Shown: positions 53,685-63,692, numbered from the stretch's first letter. The stretch: 64,000 nucleotides of DNA from Woeseiaceae bacterium (GCA_028277185.1 JANQGQ010000013.1:31132-95131); one strand, 5' to 3'. The notes: generated by a model not told the origin, from the letters alone. Program-made: numbers and translations.

Positions 53685-56600
53685 CTATCGTTCGATTCGG
53701 TAGGTCAGGTCGACGCCCGATTCGCGGTCACCGGACGTCGCGCGTATCCCGAAGCCTTCGTTGAGATCGTAGCGCGCGCTGATCACGTTCTCACGATCGA
53801 ACACACCCACACCGTAGCTCAGGAAAAGCCGCGGCGCGATGTAGGTGCCAAAATCCACGGCGCCCACGCCTTCCTCGAAATTGAAGTCGTTCCCCGTAAG
53901 CAGCAGCGTCGCCGCCCGCTCTTCGCTGGTTGGCGGCTCGGTGTAAGCCTCTATGCTCGGGCGTTCCAGCGGACCGTCTATGAGAACACCGGCGCGCTTG
54001 ACCTCGGAGTTGCCGTAGATCTCACGTGTCGCCCGGAGCCGAATCAGCGGATTGTCGGCAGACGCGTCCGGGAACCGGATGCCGCCTTCGCTGATGTCGA
54101 GAACCTGACCGAACGCTTCGACCGAACCGGTCAGATCGTAGCGCCCGCGCCCGACCGGAATCGCGGCACCGGTCCAGTCGAAAACGGCGCTGCCCCCGAG
54201 CCGCGCCGTCGCGAGGTCCAGATCCACGATCACGTCGTCGCCGACGTCGAGCTGCACCCGGCCGAATATCTCCAGCGTCCCCGGCCCGCGCGTAATACCC
54301 GGCTCCTCGGGCAGAGCACCGGCGACGATCACGACGTCCTCGCTCTCGTCGACCCGGCCGGTCGCCAGATCCACCGGATAAATGCGCGCCGAGGGAACGG
54401 CGATACGGCCGTCGATGTCGAGGCGGCCGGGCGCAAAACTCACCGCGAGATCCGCGTCGGCGGTCGCCCGGACGTCCGGCAGATCGATAAGCGCCAGTTT
54501 CTCGCCCTCGATGCGGACGTTGACGAGTGCTGCGCCCGATGCGTCCCCCGGCGTCGTGAGACGGGCATGGCCCTCGCCGGCCCGAAAACCGCCGTCCACC
54601 ACGATGCTGCCGTTCGCTCCGACGTTCAATTCGACTTCGGCCTCCGCGAGACTTGTGCCGAGCGGCACGTACAGCGCCGATGCATCGCCGAGCCGCGCCC
54701 GGCCCGAAAGCTCCGGAGCGCCGACCGTGCCCGCGACGTCGAAACGAGCTTCGAGCCTGCCCTCGAGGCGCTCGACGCCCGGAACGAAGGCCGCGAGAAA
54801 CGCGATATCGTTTGCCGCGGCCTCGAGCGACCCGCGAACCGCGCCGCGGGCGCCGGCCACGATGTCCAGCCGCTCGAGGTCGGCGCGCAGCAGCCCGTCG
54901 TCCTCAAGGGGGAGGTTGAGCTTTCCGGATCGCAGGACGCCGCCAGCGATGTCGAAGGCGAGTTCGCCGGGACCCGTCGATACCTCCGTCTCCGCAGAGC
55001 CCAGGCTGACCGCGTCGCCGGCCGTCAGCGTGAACGCTCCCGCGCCCGTGGCGCTTGCAAGTCCGTCGGGCTGGCGCCAGACAAGCTCGCCGGACAAGCG
55101 TTGTTCGAAGGTGTACCCGGTGTCTTCCAGCAGGTTGACGAGATCGATCGGGATGCTGGTGAGCGCCATCGATGCGTCGATGCCAGCCTCCTCCGACCAG
55201 TCGATCCCCGCGCAGAGTTCGCCGGGATCGCTGCCGGTCAGACACAGGCGTTCGACCCGGACGGCCGCGGCGGATGCCGTGATCGGTACCGACGCAAGCA
55301 GCGAGGTGACGGGCTCTTCGCCGGACGCGACATCGAAGCGGCTCAGGACCCCGTTCCACGTCGATTCGAGCGGCGCTTCCGGATCTTCGAAGGCACCGCT
55401 TGCGAGCACGGCGACCTCGTACCGGCCGGACGCGAAGCCGAGTTCGAGTGTTTGCTCGGTGTCCGCGTAGCCCAGTTCGAGCCGCAGGTCGTCGACGGCA
55501 CGGTCCCCGGCGACGATGCGCGCGGCCGCGACGCTGAGTCCGATAGCAGCGTCGGCGTCGGCGCGCGACGTCGTTATCCGGAGCGCCTCGGCTTCGACGC
55601 CCGCCACGCGCAAGGCCGTGCCGCCGGCGTCGACCTCGACCAGCGCGTCGCCGCCAGTCAGGCGCAGCCGGCCGCGGCCGGCGAGGTCGCCGCCGATGAC
55701 CAGCGGATAGACGTCGAGCTCGGGCAGCCCGAACTCAAAGGCAAGACCGTCGCCGGCCCCGGGGCTGCCGTCGAGCCGGACGTGAGCCTCGCCGTGCGTC
55801 AGGGCGACGTCCCGCGCATGCAGCTCGCCGTCTCGATAAGCGATGAACCCCTCGCCGGACAAGGGCATATCGAGCAAGCGTCCGGAGAGCCGTTCGAGCG
55901 TGAGCGTCGTTTCGTCAGGACTGCCGCGGCCCGCGATTGCGACGGACACGGTGCCCGGCCAGTCGGCAAACAGGGCCTGGGTGTCGATGCCTTGTGCGTT
56001 GACGTCGATCTGCCAGCCCGGTGCCTCGCCGGCCTCAAACCGCGCTTCACCGCCGATCGCGCCGCCGAGAATCCGCCCGTCTTCGATCTCCACGACCGCG
56101 GTCGTCCGATTGCCGCTGGCGGCCAGCGACAACGCGCCGTCCGGGACGCCCGGCGCCACAACGCCCAGCGCAGCGCTCGCGGTCCAGCCGTCCGGCCTGC
56201 CGTCGATCCTCGCCTGACCCCTCGGACTCCCGAGGGTCGCTTCTTCGTCGAGCGGCCAGGCCAAATCGCGCCAGTCGAGCGCGAAGCTGATCGCCTCGGT
56301 GTCCAGGCTGTAAGCCGCGGTGAAATCCGCCGCCAACGGGGCTCCGGCGACGCTCAGGCTGCCTCGTTCGATACGCAGCGCGCCGGCGTCGAGGTATAGA
56401 TTCGCGCTGCCGCGGACCGCACGGTCGCCGGGCCAGGCCGTCAGCCAGCGCTGCGGCGAAACCTCCGCGGCATTGATCGCCAGTTCGAGCGATTCGGGGA
56501 AGACGAGCAAGCCGGCGGCGGCGAGATTGCCGTCGGCATGGACGGCCTCGAGACTCCGGATCGTGAGGCGGTTTCCGGCCCCGAGTCCGGACAGCGCGAT

Positions 56601-57497
56601 GCGGACCGGCTCGGGTCGCGCCAGCGAGGCCGTGACGTCGACCGAGTATTCCCCGAACGAGCCTGCCGAACGCAGATCGAGCCGCTCGATCGTTACGGGG
56701 ACGCCCTGGCCAGGCGGGCTTTCGAAGTCCGCGACGCGGAGATCGACCTCCCATCGCGGATCATCGGGCAGCGTGAGCAATCCCGCCTCGAGTTCGGCGC
56801 CGACCGCGCGGCTCGACGCGCTCAGGAGCAGCTCGTCGAGCGTGCCGTCGACGTCGAGATCCACATCGGCCGCTGCCGGCATCCCCGTCAGCGCGGGCGC
56901 GAGGACGGCGTCGAGTTCGAGATCGAGCGCATGCGGTTCCCGGAGGTCCAGCCGACCGCCGCCGGCGGCGTCCGCGAGCGGGCTTTCGAGTTCGAAGCGA
57001 TCGAGCGCAAGCGCATCGTTCCAAACCCCGGCCAGGAACAGGCGATCGAGCGCGAAGACCTCCCGTTCGTCGCTCGACAAGCTTGCCCCGACGATCTCGA
57101 GCGCATCCAGACGAACGGCGATCGGCAGCGCCAGACCTTCCAGCAATGCGCGAACGTCGGTCTCGCAGTCGGCACAGGCATCCCCGCCCGCGGACGACAT
57201 GGCAACCCGCAGACCCTCGACGCGCGCATCGCGGATCGTTATGCCGGTCCAGCCGACAGCCGCTTTCAAGCGGACCGATTGCGTCGCGATGCTCAGGTCA
57301 TCCTGGGTGTAGCGGAGTTCGCTCAGCATAAGGCCGCGCGCAAGCGTGCCGTTGAGTTCTCCGTACTGAAGCGGTTCACCGGCGTGACCGAGGAGCCAGC
57401 GCGCTCCGGCTTCCGTCGCCAACAGGAACCACAGGCCCGCGACAGCGGCGACGATCAGCGCACCGAAGACGCCGGCGAGAGCAAGCCAGCGGTTCAC
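53685..57497 (-). CDS. tamB: Translocation and assembly module subunit TamB
   Basis: 1270 residues, near the usual size (about 1260 in E. coli). A single N-terminal membrane helix (WLALAGVFGALIVAAVAGLW) is followed by a very long, repetitive beta-rich region with AsmA-like features. The conserved C-terminal DUF490 domain has LEIFGRVQLDVGDDVIVDLD, YDLTGSVEAFGQVLDISEGG and the end FGIRATSGDRESGVDLTYRI. TamB spans the periplasm as a lipid-conducting beta-groove and works with TamA in outer-membrane assembly and phospholipid transport. Its start overlaps the tamA stop by four bases (ATGA). Confidence 0.95.
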   Translation of the reverse strand: MNRWLALAGVFGALIVAAVAGLWFLLATEAGARWLLGHAGEPLQYGELNGTLARGLMLSELRYTQDDLSIATQSVRLKAAVGWTGITIRDARVEGLRVAMSSAGGDACADCETDVRALLEGLALPIAVRLDALEIVGASLSSDEREVFALDRLFLAGVWNDALALDRFELESPLADAAGGGRLDLREPHALDLELDAVLAPALTGMPAAADVDLDVDGTLDELLLSASSRAVGAELEAGLLTLPDDPRWEVDLRVADFESPPGQGVPVTIERLDLRSAGSFGEYSVDVTASLARPEPVRIALSGLGAGNRLTIRSLEAVHADGNLAAAGLLVFPESLELAINAAEVSPQRWLTAWPGDRAVRGSANLYLDAGALRIERGSLSVAGAPLAADFTAAYSLDTEAISFALDWRDLAWPLDEEATLGSPRGQARIDGRPDGWTASAALGVVAPGVPDGALSLAASGNRTTAVVEIEDGRILGGAIGGEARFEAGEAPGWQIDVNAQGIDTQALFADWPGTVSVAIAGRGSPDETTLTLERLSGRLLDMPLSGEGFIAYRDGELHARDVALTHGEAHVRLDGSPGAGDGLAFEFGLPELDVYPLVIGGDLAGRGRLRLTGGDALVEVDAGGTALRVAGVEAEALRITTSRADADAAIGLSVAAARIVAGDRAVDDLRLELGYADTEQTLELGFASGRYEVAVLASGAFEDPEAPLESTWNGVLSRFDVASGEEPVTSLLASVPITASAAAVRVERLCLTGSDPGELCAGIDWSEEAGIDASMALTSIPIDLVNLLEDTGYTFEQRLSGELVWRQPDGLASATGAGAFTLTAGDAVSLGSAETEVSTGPGELAFDIAGGVLRSGKLNLPLEDDGLLRADLERLDIVAGARGAVRGSLEAAANDIAFLAAFVPGVERLEGRLEARFDVAGTVGAPELSGRARLGDASALYVPLGTSLAEAEVELNVGANGSIVVDGGFRAGEGHARLTTPGDASGAALVNVRIEGEKLALIDLPDVRATADADLAVSFAPGRLDIDGRIAVPSARIYPVDLATGRVDESEDVVIVAGALPEEPGITRGPGTLEIFGRVQLDVGDDVIVDLDLATARLGGSAVFDWTGAAIPVGRGRYDLTGSVEAFGQVLDISEGGIRFPDASADNPLIRLRATREIYGNSEVKRAGVLIDGPLERPSIEAYTEPPTSEERAATLLLTGNDFNFEEGVGAVDFGTYIAPRLFLSYGVGVFDRENVISARYDLNEGFGIRATSGDRESGVDLTYRIER

Positions 57498-59398
57498 AAC
57501 AGCGGGGTTCCGACGGACAGGTGCACACGCCAGGGCTGCCCGGTGAAATCGCGGGCCTGCGCGACGTCGATGCGCACGGGTCCGACAACGGAATACCAGC
57601 GCAAGCCCAGACCGACGCCGGTCTTGAGCTCGGGGTCGGACCAGTCGTTGAAAGCGTTACCGATGTCGACGAAGCCGGCAAGCGACCATGCCGGCAGGAA
57701 CCGGTGTTCGTACTCGACGCTCGCCGTGAGCACGTGGTTCGATCCGACGTTGTTGTTGCTGAGCTGCTCCGGACCGTAGCCGCGGACGCTGGTGCTGCCG
57801 CCCGCGCGAAAGCGATAGAAGCTCGGCAGGCGCGTGACCGACAGGTCCAGCACGTCGGCGCCCAGGTCGATCGATACCCGGTCCACCTTGCTTTCCGTAT
57901 AGCCGATCTCGCCGCGGATGAGCCACTTCCCGCGCTCGCCCACGTTGTAGACCCGGCGGCTTGACGCATAGGCCTGGGTGAAGCCGGCGTTTTCGCTGCG
58001 GCTGTAAACAGACCGGAACAGCCAGAACGTGTCGCGCTTGCCGCGGTTGGCGAAGCCGCGCCCCTGCACGTCGACGACGTTGACTTCTATACCGACCGAG
58101 GCCGACGCGTCGGTGCTTCGCAGCAGGCCATCGATATCGCCGGACAGAGGTCCCACTCCGTCGACGACGCTGAAGGGCTGGTAGTCGTTGGTGCTGCTCA
58201 GGAACTGTCCGAACAGTGTCGTCAGGCGCTGCTGGTCGCCGGCGCTTCGATTGCGAACCATGAGCTGGCCGAGGCGCAGGTGCCGGTCGTCGATGTTGCC
58301 GTTCGCGACGGGAATGAAGTCCTCGTCTTCGTCCCGCCGCTTTACCTCGAGATCGCGATTTTCGAACGTGAGCGTGCCGTCGGCGATCCAGTAGTTGCGT
58401 CGGCGGTTGTTCTGCGGAACGCGGTAGGTGCCGCGTAGCGTCAGCTCGTCGTCGATTTCGCGCCAGCCGGCACCGACGTCCAGACGATCTCCGCGCGAGG
58501 ACATCGGGACCCGCGTGTAGTTCGCCTGCAGCCGGATTCCCGTATCCGTGCCGACGCCGATCGCGCCCTGCGTGCGATTGCGCGCGCCGGTTTCCGTGGC
58601 CACCAGAAGATCGACCGACGGCGGATCGGCGGCATCGTTCCGGGATTCGGTGACGGTGACGCTGTCGAAGTAGCCGGTTCCAGACAGGTCGAGCCGAAAA
58701 CGATTGACCAGACGGGCATTGTAGAACTCGCCGGTCTCGAAACGGGGTATCGACTCCAGCACGCCGGGCCGCAGCGGATTGTCCTCGAAGACCGTACGGC
58801 CCATGACGTAACGGGGGCCGGTATCCAGCTCGAGATCGAGGTCTGCCGAAACCCCGTCGAGGTCGACGGCGATCCGCTGCTCTACATAGTTGGCCGCGAG
58901 ATAGCCGAATCGTCTGGCGGTATCGAGGCCGGCGTCCTTGTAAACCGTCCACGCGGGCTGATCCAGCCGCAGTCCTTCCTTAAGCGGCATGCTCCGGCGC
59001 CAGGCCACGAGCTCGGGATGGGCAGCGCCGTCTCCGGTCAGCGATACATTGCTCTGCGCTATCCGAACGGGCGTGCCCCGCCGAACCCTGAGCGCGATAA
59101 CGAAGTCCTCTCCTTCCTGGCGCAGCTCGGCATCGATCTCCGGCGTGTAGTACCCGTAAGGCTTGAGCGCATCGCGGACCCGTTGCCGGCTCGTGGCAAG
59201 AATCCGTTCCCGGCCGCGATCGGACAGACGCCGACGTGGATCGATCCTGACGTCGCCGAGATGCGCAAGCACATTGTCGCGGAGCGTTCCGTCGACACCC
59301 CGGAGGTCGACGCGCACGGAATCCGCCGCCGCGACGGCGTGCAGCATCAGGAGCAGGACCGCGAAGAGTCGGGCGGTAGTCAACGTAGGAGACGGCAC
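57494..59398 (-). CDS. tamA: Autotransporter assembly complex outer-membrane protein TamA
   Basis: 634 residues (E. coli 577). A signal peptide (LFAVLLLMLHAVAAA) precedes three POTRA-like segments, including RKRV-type arrays VRVDLRGVDGTLRDNVLAHL and PVRIAQSNVSLTGDGA. The C-terminal half is a BamA-type 16-strand barrel ending in VGLGLRWYSVVGPVRIDVAQ and RVHLSVGTPLL, with the loop-6 motif in FRAGGSTSVRGYGPEQL. TamA works with TamB in the outer membrane. The pair forms a two-gene operon, separate from the ClsC-like gene by about 70 bases. Confidence 0.95.
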   Translation of the reverse strand: MPSPTLTTARLFAVLLLMLHAVAAADSVRVDLRGVDGTLRDNVLAHLGDVRIDPRRRLSDRGRERILATSRQRVRDALKPYGYYTPEIDAELRQEGEDFVIALRVRRGTPVRIAQSNVSLTGDGAAHPELVAWRRSMPLKEGLRLDQPAWTVYKDAGLDTARRFGYLAANYVEQRIAVDLDGVSADLDLELDTGPRYVMGRTVFEDNPLRPGVLESIPRFETGEFYNARLVNRFRLDLSGTGYFDSVTVTESRNDAADPPSVDLLVATETGARNRTQGAIGVGTDTGIRLQANYTRVPMSSRGDRLDVGAGWREIDDELTLRGTYRVPQNNRRRNYWIADGTLTFENRDLEVKRRDEDEDFIPVANGNIDDRHLRLGQLMVRNRSAGDQQRLTTLFGQFLSSTNDYQPFSVVDGVGPLSGDIDGLLRSTDASASVGIEVNVVDVQGRGFANRGKRDTFWLFRSVYSRSENAGFTQAYASSRRVYNVGERGKWLIRGEIGYTESKVDRVSIDLGADVLDLSVTRLPSFYRFRAGGSTSVRGYGPEQLSNNNVGSNHVLTASVEYEHRFLPAWSLAGFVDIGNAFNDWSDPELKTGVGLGLRWYSVVGPVRIDVAQARDFTGQPWRVHLSVGTPLL

Positions 59399-59466
59399 AA
59401 TTCGGTTGGGCCGCGGACGCGGCCGGATGTCGCGGCATGGTAGCGCATTTCGGTCCCGGCGCTCGT

Positions 59467-60981
59467 CTACATCTGGCTTTCGATCGGCAGCACGCTCATG
59501 AGTTTCGTCCTGAACCGCCGTAGCCAGCCAGTTTCCGGCTCGCTTCGGTGCACGGCCCGATTGGGCCCGGCGTCCAGGTGCCAGCGCAACCGGCCCTTCG
59601 CGTCGAGGGCAAGCCGGTACGCAATGGCGGGAAGCGCGTCGAGGATCGCGGCAGCCATGTCCTCGGCAAGGGTCGGTGCTTCGACGCCGAGCCCCATCTC
59701 CGTATTGATGAAAAAGGATCGCGGATCGAGGTTGAACGAGCCCACGAAGACGTCGCGCCGGTCGGCAACGACCACCTTCGAGTGCAGGGTCAGCCTGAGC
59801 GGCGCCGTCGGCAACGCGCTGCCGGCGGCAAGCGACGACAGCTCGTACAGCTCGATGCCTTGCCGTAACAGTGGCCGGCGGTAGCGGCCGTACGCCGCAT
59901 GTACGCTGGCGTGATTGGTCGATGCAAGCGAGTTTGTGACGACGAGCACGCGTACGCCCGTCCGCACCAACGCGCTCAGAAACGCCACGCCCTCGCGCCG
60001 CGGCACGAAATAGGGTGACACGATGAGCACTTCGCGATCGGCACCCGAGACGAGCTGCTGCAGGTGGCGGCTCGTGCGGCCCGCCCGCGTGCGCGTTTGC
60101 CAGCGGATCTTCTCGGGTCGATCGTAGATGACCGTGGCCCGGCCGGCGACGAGGGGCAGCCCGGCGTCGAGAAAGCGTCCGGCGAAACCTTCGTCGAGCG
60201 CGGCGACGTAGTCGCGCGCCCGTGGCTCCTCGAGGATCGCGGCGGCGCGGGCTTTGAGTTCGCGCCGGCGAGGCTCGGCGTGCGGCGGCCGCAGCAGGGA
60301 AACCGGGCAGGCTTCGCGCGCGTTCCAGTACTCGTCGAAGCTGCGGCTCACGGCATCGACGACGTGGCCGGTCGCCAGCAGATCCTCGTCGATGAACTCC
60401 GCGTCGGCACTGGTCTGGTAGTACTCGTCCGCGATGTTCCGGCCGCCGACGATGGTAACGGCATTGTCCACCGTGAAGGACTTGTTGTGCATGCGCCGAT
60501 TCAGAAGATTGAAGTTGAGCACAAAACTCAACAGCCGCGAGCGGTGCCGCGGGAACGGGTTGAAGACGCGTACTTCGATGCCTTCCGCGACGTCCAGCTC
60601 CGTCAACCCGTCGTCGCTGCCGATCGTCAACGCGTCGTCCATCAGCAAACGCACGCGAACGCCGCGTTTCGCGGCCTCGACGAGGCGACCGGCAATGAGA
60701 TTGCCGCTGATGTCGTAGCGGATCAGGTAACTCTGGATATCGATACTCACCTCGGCGGCGTCGATTAGCGACAGCCGCGCCTCCAGCGCTTCGCGACCCG
60801 ACAGCAGCCGGTAGACGCCAGAAGCCTCGCGGAACTTTCCCGCCCAGGCCGCCGAAACGGCGCCCAGTGCGGTATCGTGGGTATCGGCGTAGCGGAACGA
60901 CGCCCGCCGTGTAGGCAAGTCGAGGAGACGCCGGTACTTTTCCGGTAGCCGGCTGCCGACGAGCGCTCGAAGCAGAGCCAC
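59467..60981 (-). CDS. Phospholipase D-family protein, ClsC-like cardiolipin synthase
   Basis: The protein has 504 residues. Two HKD motifs are intact: RMHNKSFTVDNAVTIVGGRN and LTLHSKVVVADRRDVFVGSF. There is no clear membrane segment at the N-terminus beyond a short amphipathic stretch. The length and motif context (IDIQSYLIRYDISGNLIAGR, FNPFPRHRSRLLSFVLN) fit the ClsC group, which makes cardiolipin from phosphatidylglycerol and phosphatidylethanolamine. Its usual partner YmdB is not next to it. It is followed at its 5' side by a DUF3313 lipoprotein gene 19 bases away. Confidence 0.88.
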   Translation of the reverse strand: MALLRALVGSRLPEKYRRLLDLPTRRASFRYADTHDTALGAVSAAWAGKFREASGVYRLLSGREALEARLSLIDAAEVSIDIQSYLIRYDISGNLIAGRLVEAAKRGVRVRLLMDDALTIGSDDGLTELDVAEGIEVRVFNPFPRHRSRLLSFVLNFNLLNRRMHNKSFTVDNAVTIVGGRNIADEYYQTSADAEFIDEDLLATGHVVDAVSRSFDEYWNAREACPVSLLRPPHAEPRRRELKARAAAILEEPRARDYVAALDEGFAGRFLDAGLPLVAGRATVIYDRPEKIRWQTRTRAGRTSRHLQQLVSGADREVLIVSPYFVPRREGVAFLSALVRTGVRVLVVTNSLASTNHASVHAAYGRYRRPLLRQGIELYELSSLAAGSALPTAPLRLTLHSKVVVADRRDVFVGSFNLDPRSFFINTEMGLGVEAPTLAEDMAAAILDALPAIAYRLALDAKGRLRWHLDAGPNRAVHRSEPETGWLRRFRTKLMSVLPIESQM

Positions 60982-61000
60982 TTTGACAGGCTACTGGCGA

Positions 61001-61675
61001 TTAACTGCCGGGGATCGAGTCCATACCTTCGCGAAGACGCGACGCCCAGCGCCTCGCCCAGCGCCGGACCTCGGCCCAGGTGGTAACGGCGTTGGCGCGA
61101 AACGTGTCGCCACCGGGACGTTCGACCGAGCTGCGATCGACGCCGCGAAAGATCGTTTCACCGCTCTCTGAGTCCCGCGCTTCGAGCACGAGAACAGCGC
61201 TACCCACCGAAGTCAGATAGATCTCGCTGCGGCCGACCTGCTCCGGCGGTACGCGCGACACGATATCGAGCAAGCCGCCGACGAGCGTTAGCGTGTCGGG
61301 CCCGGGACTCTCGACGATCTCCCAGCGCGTCGATTTCAGCAGCTCGTCGCGGAACACCGCCGTCACGGTCTCGACGAGTTCCTCGCGCGCCGCGTCGCTG
61401 ATCCGGAATTCGCGGTCGCTGCCGCTGCGGTTGGTGGCGCCGACCGTGCGCCGCACCGCCCGAAACTCGAACTCGGCGGGGGCGAGCACGATCTTGTCGT
61501 AGCGCGTGAAATCGACGTCGGCGGCTGCCCAGGCACTCGGGAAGATGCTGTTCTCCACCGGCGCCAGACCGTCGAAGCTCAACGCGGCCTCGGGGCTGCG
61601 ATCGATCGCGGGCGGCGGAGCCGCGCACGCTCCCAGCAACAGCGCGCAGCCGGTCAGGAAAAAGCGCTTCGTCAT
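61001..61675 (-). CDS. DUF3313 family lipoprotein
   Basis: The protein has 224 residues. MTKRFFLTGCALLLGACAAP contains a lipobox LGAC, so it is an envelope lipoprotein. The rest matches the DUF3313 fold: LAPVENSIFPSAWAAADVDF, YDKIVLAPAEFEFRAV, VTAVFRDELLKSTRWEIVES and TLTLVGGLLDIVSRVPPEQV, ending AEVRRWARRWASRLREGMDS. Function is not known. It is 19 bases upstream of the ClsC-like gene and likely co-transcribed with it. Confidence 0.9.
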   Translation of the reverse strand: MTKRFFLTGCALLLGACAAPPPAIDRSPEAALSFDGLAPVENSIFPSAWAAADVDFTRYDKIVLAPAEFEFRAVRRTVGATNRSGSDREFRISDAAREELVETVTAVFRDELLKSTRWEIVESPGPDTLTLVGGLLDIVSRVPPEQVGRSEIYLTSVGSAVLVLEARDSESGETIFRGVDRSSVERPGGDTFRANAVTTWAEVRRWARRWASRLREGMDSIPGS

Positions 61676-62017
61676 ATCGTATCCCCGGCAAAGACTGGAA
61701 CCGCAATGCGCTGCAATGATCCGGCGTTCGCTTCGAGAGTGTCAACTCCACGACTTTACATACTCCAACGGATTCCGAAAAACGGCCCCTGTTTCGTTGA
61801 CAGTCGTGAAAACGCTGTGCAAGCATCGGACCTCGTTTGCCAAAGGCACCCCTGTCGCGAGACAGGCTCGCAAAGCCACCGGTCCGCCAACGTCGCGGAC
61901 AGCGGAGCTACCAGACGGGCTGGCGTTTGATCGCCTCCACGAGCTGCTTAATGCGGCCGGCATCATCCGGTGTCTTTGACGATCGCTTTTTCGAGCGAAA
62001 CCGTTGTGGAGACCCGA
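61676..62017. other. Intergenic region, two small hairpins, no gene
   Basis: These 342 bases separate two divergent genes. Two perfect 6-bp-stem hairpins lie here: CCTGTC...GACAGG (61851-61866) and GTCCGC...GCGGAC (61882-61900). TTGACA occurs at 61797 but with no matching -10. I see no convincing coding frame, RNA gene or operator. Promoters for both neighbours are presumably inside. Confidence 0.5.
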
Positions 62018-63376
62018 ATGAACCCAGCCCGATTGCGCGACACCGGCCGCTTCCGCCTTACCCCGCCCCAGACCGCGCAAATCGTTGAGCCGACGACCGT
62101 CGAGGAACTGCTCAAAGTGCTCGACCCGGGCAGCCGCTACGCACGGCCGCTCCGACCCTTCGGCGCGCTCTCCGCAGCGACCGACTGCAACACCAGTTCG
62201 ATGGGTACGTCGATCGGCACATCGGGACTCAATCGCATTCTCGACGTCAATCACGAAGCGATGACCGTGACCGCGGAAGCCGGCGTCCGGGTGGATACGC
62301 TGAACCGGGTGCTGGCGGAAGAAGGTCTCGAACTGGTCGGCTCGCCCGAGGCGGCCGGCCGGACCCTGGGCGGCGCGGTCGCGTCGCCGTGTTTCGGCCC
62401 GAGCATCGGCAACGACGGCGCCTACTTCGCAAGTCAGGTGACGAGCGCAAAGCTGGCGCTTGCCAACGGCCGGCTCCTGAACGTCACGCCGCAGCAGCAG
62501 AACCTGCTTGCCGCCGTCCGCATGAGCTACGGGCTTCTCGGCACGATTACCGAGGCGACGCTGAAAGTGCGCCCCGCCACGGTTTTCAAGGCGGACCATC
62601 GCCGCGTGACGATAGGCGACTTCGCCAATGCGGCGGGCTCCCTGGCCGACGCCGCGGTCGGCTTGAAGTTCTGTCTGATGCCTTACAAGGATCGCGCCTA
62701 CCTCGACATTCGTCGGCCGTCGAACGAGGGAAAGGCCGGCTACCGGACGCTGTGGGCCATCAAGGACTGGGGCGAGAGCACCGTGCTGCCGCGGCTTTCC
62801 AGCTCGCTGCACAAAGTAGTGCCGCTCAAAGGCGTGCGCTTCGGCCTCATCGACAGCATCGCGGCCGCCACGCACGACATGGTCAATACGCGCTTCGTCA
62901 AGAGCGGCAGCAACAGCACGTCCGACTCCGGCCGTTATCGGGCGATCGGCCCCGACCGCATTCGCTTCTCGAGCTGGTGTTTCCCGGCGACGGACTTCGG
63001 CGTGGTCCTCCGCGCCTATCGCGACTTCTGCCGGCGAACCTGGGAGACGAACGGCTACCGTGCAGACCTCCCTGCCATCGGTTACCGGCTGGCGCGCGAC
63101 CCGAGCGCGCTGTTGTCGCCTTCGGCCGAGGAAGCCATGATCGTTTTGCAGACCATGTCGACCCAGGAGAAGGGCTGGGAGAACTTCGTGATCGATCTCG
63201 CCGAGTTCGCCGAGCACTGGGGCGGAACGCCGATGTTCAATCTGACGCGCTCCGCGTCCGTCGACCATGCACGCCAGGTCTATGGCCCCCGGCGCGAGCT
63301 GTTCAATCGGGTCCGGCGCCAGCTCGATCCGGACAATCGGCTTCTGAATCCGTTTCTCGCCCAGTACTTCCTCTAG
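62018..63376 (+). CDS. FAD-linked oxidase (D-arabinono-1,4-lactone oxidase-like)
   Basis: The protein has 452 residues from ATG 62018, with GGAG upstream; an open frame to 61970 is a likely over-extension. The PP-loop FAD domain shows PTTVEELLKVLDPGSRYARP, the nucleotide-binding SMGTSIGTSGLNRILDV and the EAGVRVDTLNRVLAEEGLEL segment, then GRTLGGAVASPCFGPSIGND. The C-terminal ALO-type domain ends VYGPRRELFNRVRRQLDPDN. No covalent-FAD histidine is obvious. It oxidises a sugar lactone or alcohol; the substrate is unknown. It could also be a plant gulonolactone oxidase relative. Confidence 0.82.
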   Translation: MNPARLRDTGRFRLTPPQTAQIVEPTTVEELLKVLDPGSRYARPLRPFGALSAATDCNTSSMGTSIGTSGLNRILDVNHEAMTVTAEAGVRVDTLNRVLAEEGLELVGSPEAAGRTLGGAVASPCFGPSIGNDGAYFASQVTSAKLALANGRLLNVTPQQQNLLAAVRMSYGLLGTITEATLKVRPATVFKADHRRVTIGDFANAAGSLADAAVGLKFCLMPYKDRAYLDIRRPSNEGKAGYRTLWAIKDWGESTVLPRLSSSLHKVVPLKGVRFGLIDSIAAATHDMVNTRFVKSGSNSTSDSGRYRAIGPDRIRFSSWCFPATDFGVVLRAYRDFCRRTWETNGYRADLPAIGYRLARDPSALLSPSAEEAMIVLQTMSTQEKGWENFVIDLAEFAEHWGGTPMFNLTRSASVDHARQVYGPRRELFNRVRRQLDPDNRLLNPFLAQYFL

Positions 63377-63430
63377 AACCTGGCTCGTAGTCGCGCAACC
63401 GCGCCGGTGCTTGTGTCGCGGGGTTTGCGG

Positions 63431-63459
63431 CCCCGCCGTCCGGGTGGTCTGCGGCGGGG
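63431..63459 (+). terminator. GC-rich hairpin after the FAD-linked oxidase
   Basis: CCCCGCCG (63431-63438) and CGGCGGGG (63452-63459) form an 8-bp stem with a 13-base loop about 55 bases after the stop. No T run follows, so it may be a Rho-type pause or a structural part of the nearby repeat rather than a true terminator. Confidence 0.3.
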
Positions 63460-63538
63460 TGGCTCCATGCGGTCTGCTTGTATGTTGCTTCTGGCGTTAT
63501 GTTTCCGGCAGTGCTCCTTGGACCGCGGTTTTTGCATC

Positions 63539-63680
63539 GCCTGTGCGTTGAGTCTCTCGGCGTTGAGGCTTGGCGCACGCTCATGGAGCGACCGGCGGCT
63601 GGGTGCCGTCTGCCGGAATGGCTCCCAACCCCGCCATGCGGGGGAGCACCAACCCGGCCATGCGAGGCTACGAACGACGC
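63539..63680 (+). repeat. Dispersed intergenic repeat, copy B, with a 24-bp tandem duplication
   Basis: 63539-63598 is the plus-strand counterpart of copy A at 14326-14385 (17 plus 28 identical bases with an equal 15-base gap). It is followed by GGAATGGCTCCC and by two imperfect 24-base units beginning at 63625 and 63649, each with a CCAACCC...GCCATGCG core; copy A has only one. No gene is supported here despite open frames, which are short and not matched by length in the two copies. Confidence 0.8.
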
Positions 63681-63692
63681 CGCCCCCCAATA

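Noticed and set aside
53595..56399. A 934-codon open frame on the plus strand opposite tamB
   Set aside because: It is an antisense shadow produced by GC-rich codon bias; no domain is recognisable and tamB on the other strand is complete.
61797..61825. Sigma-70 promoter with TTGACA at 61797
   Set aside because: No -10-like hexamer lies 15-19 bases downstream.
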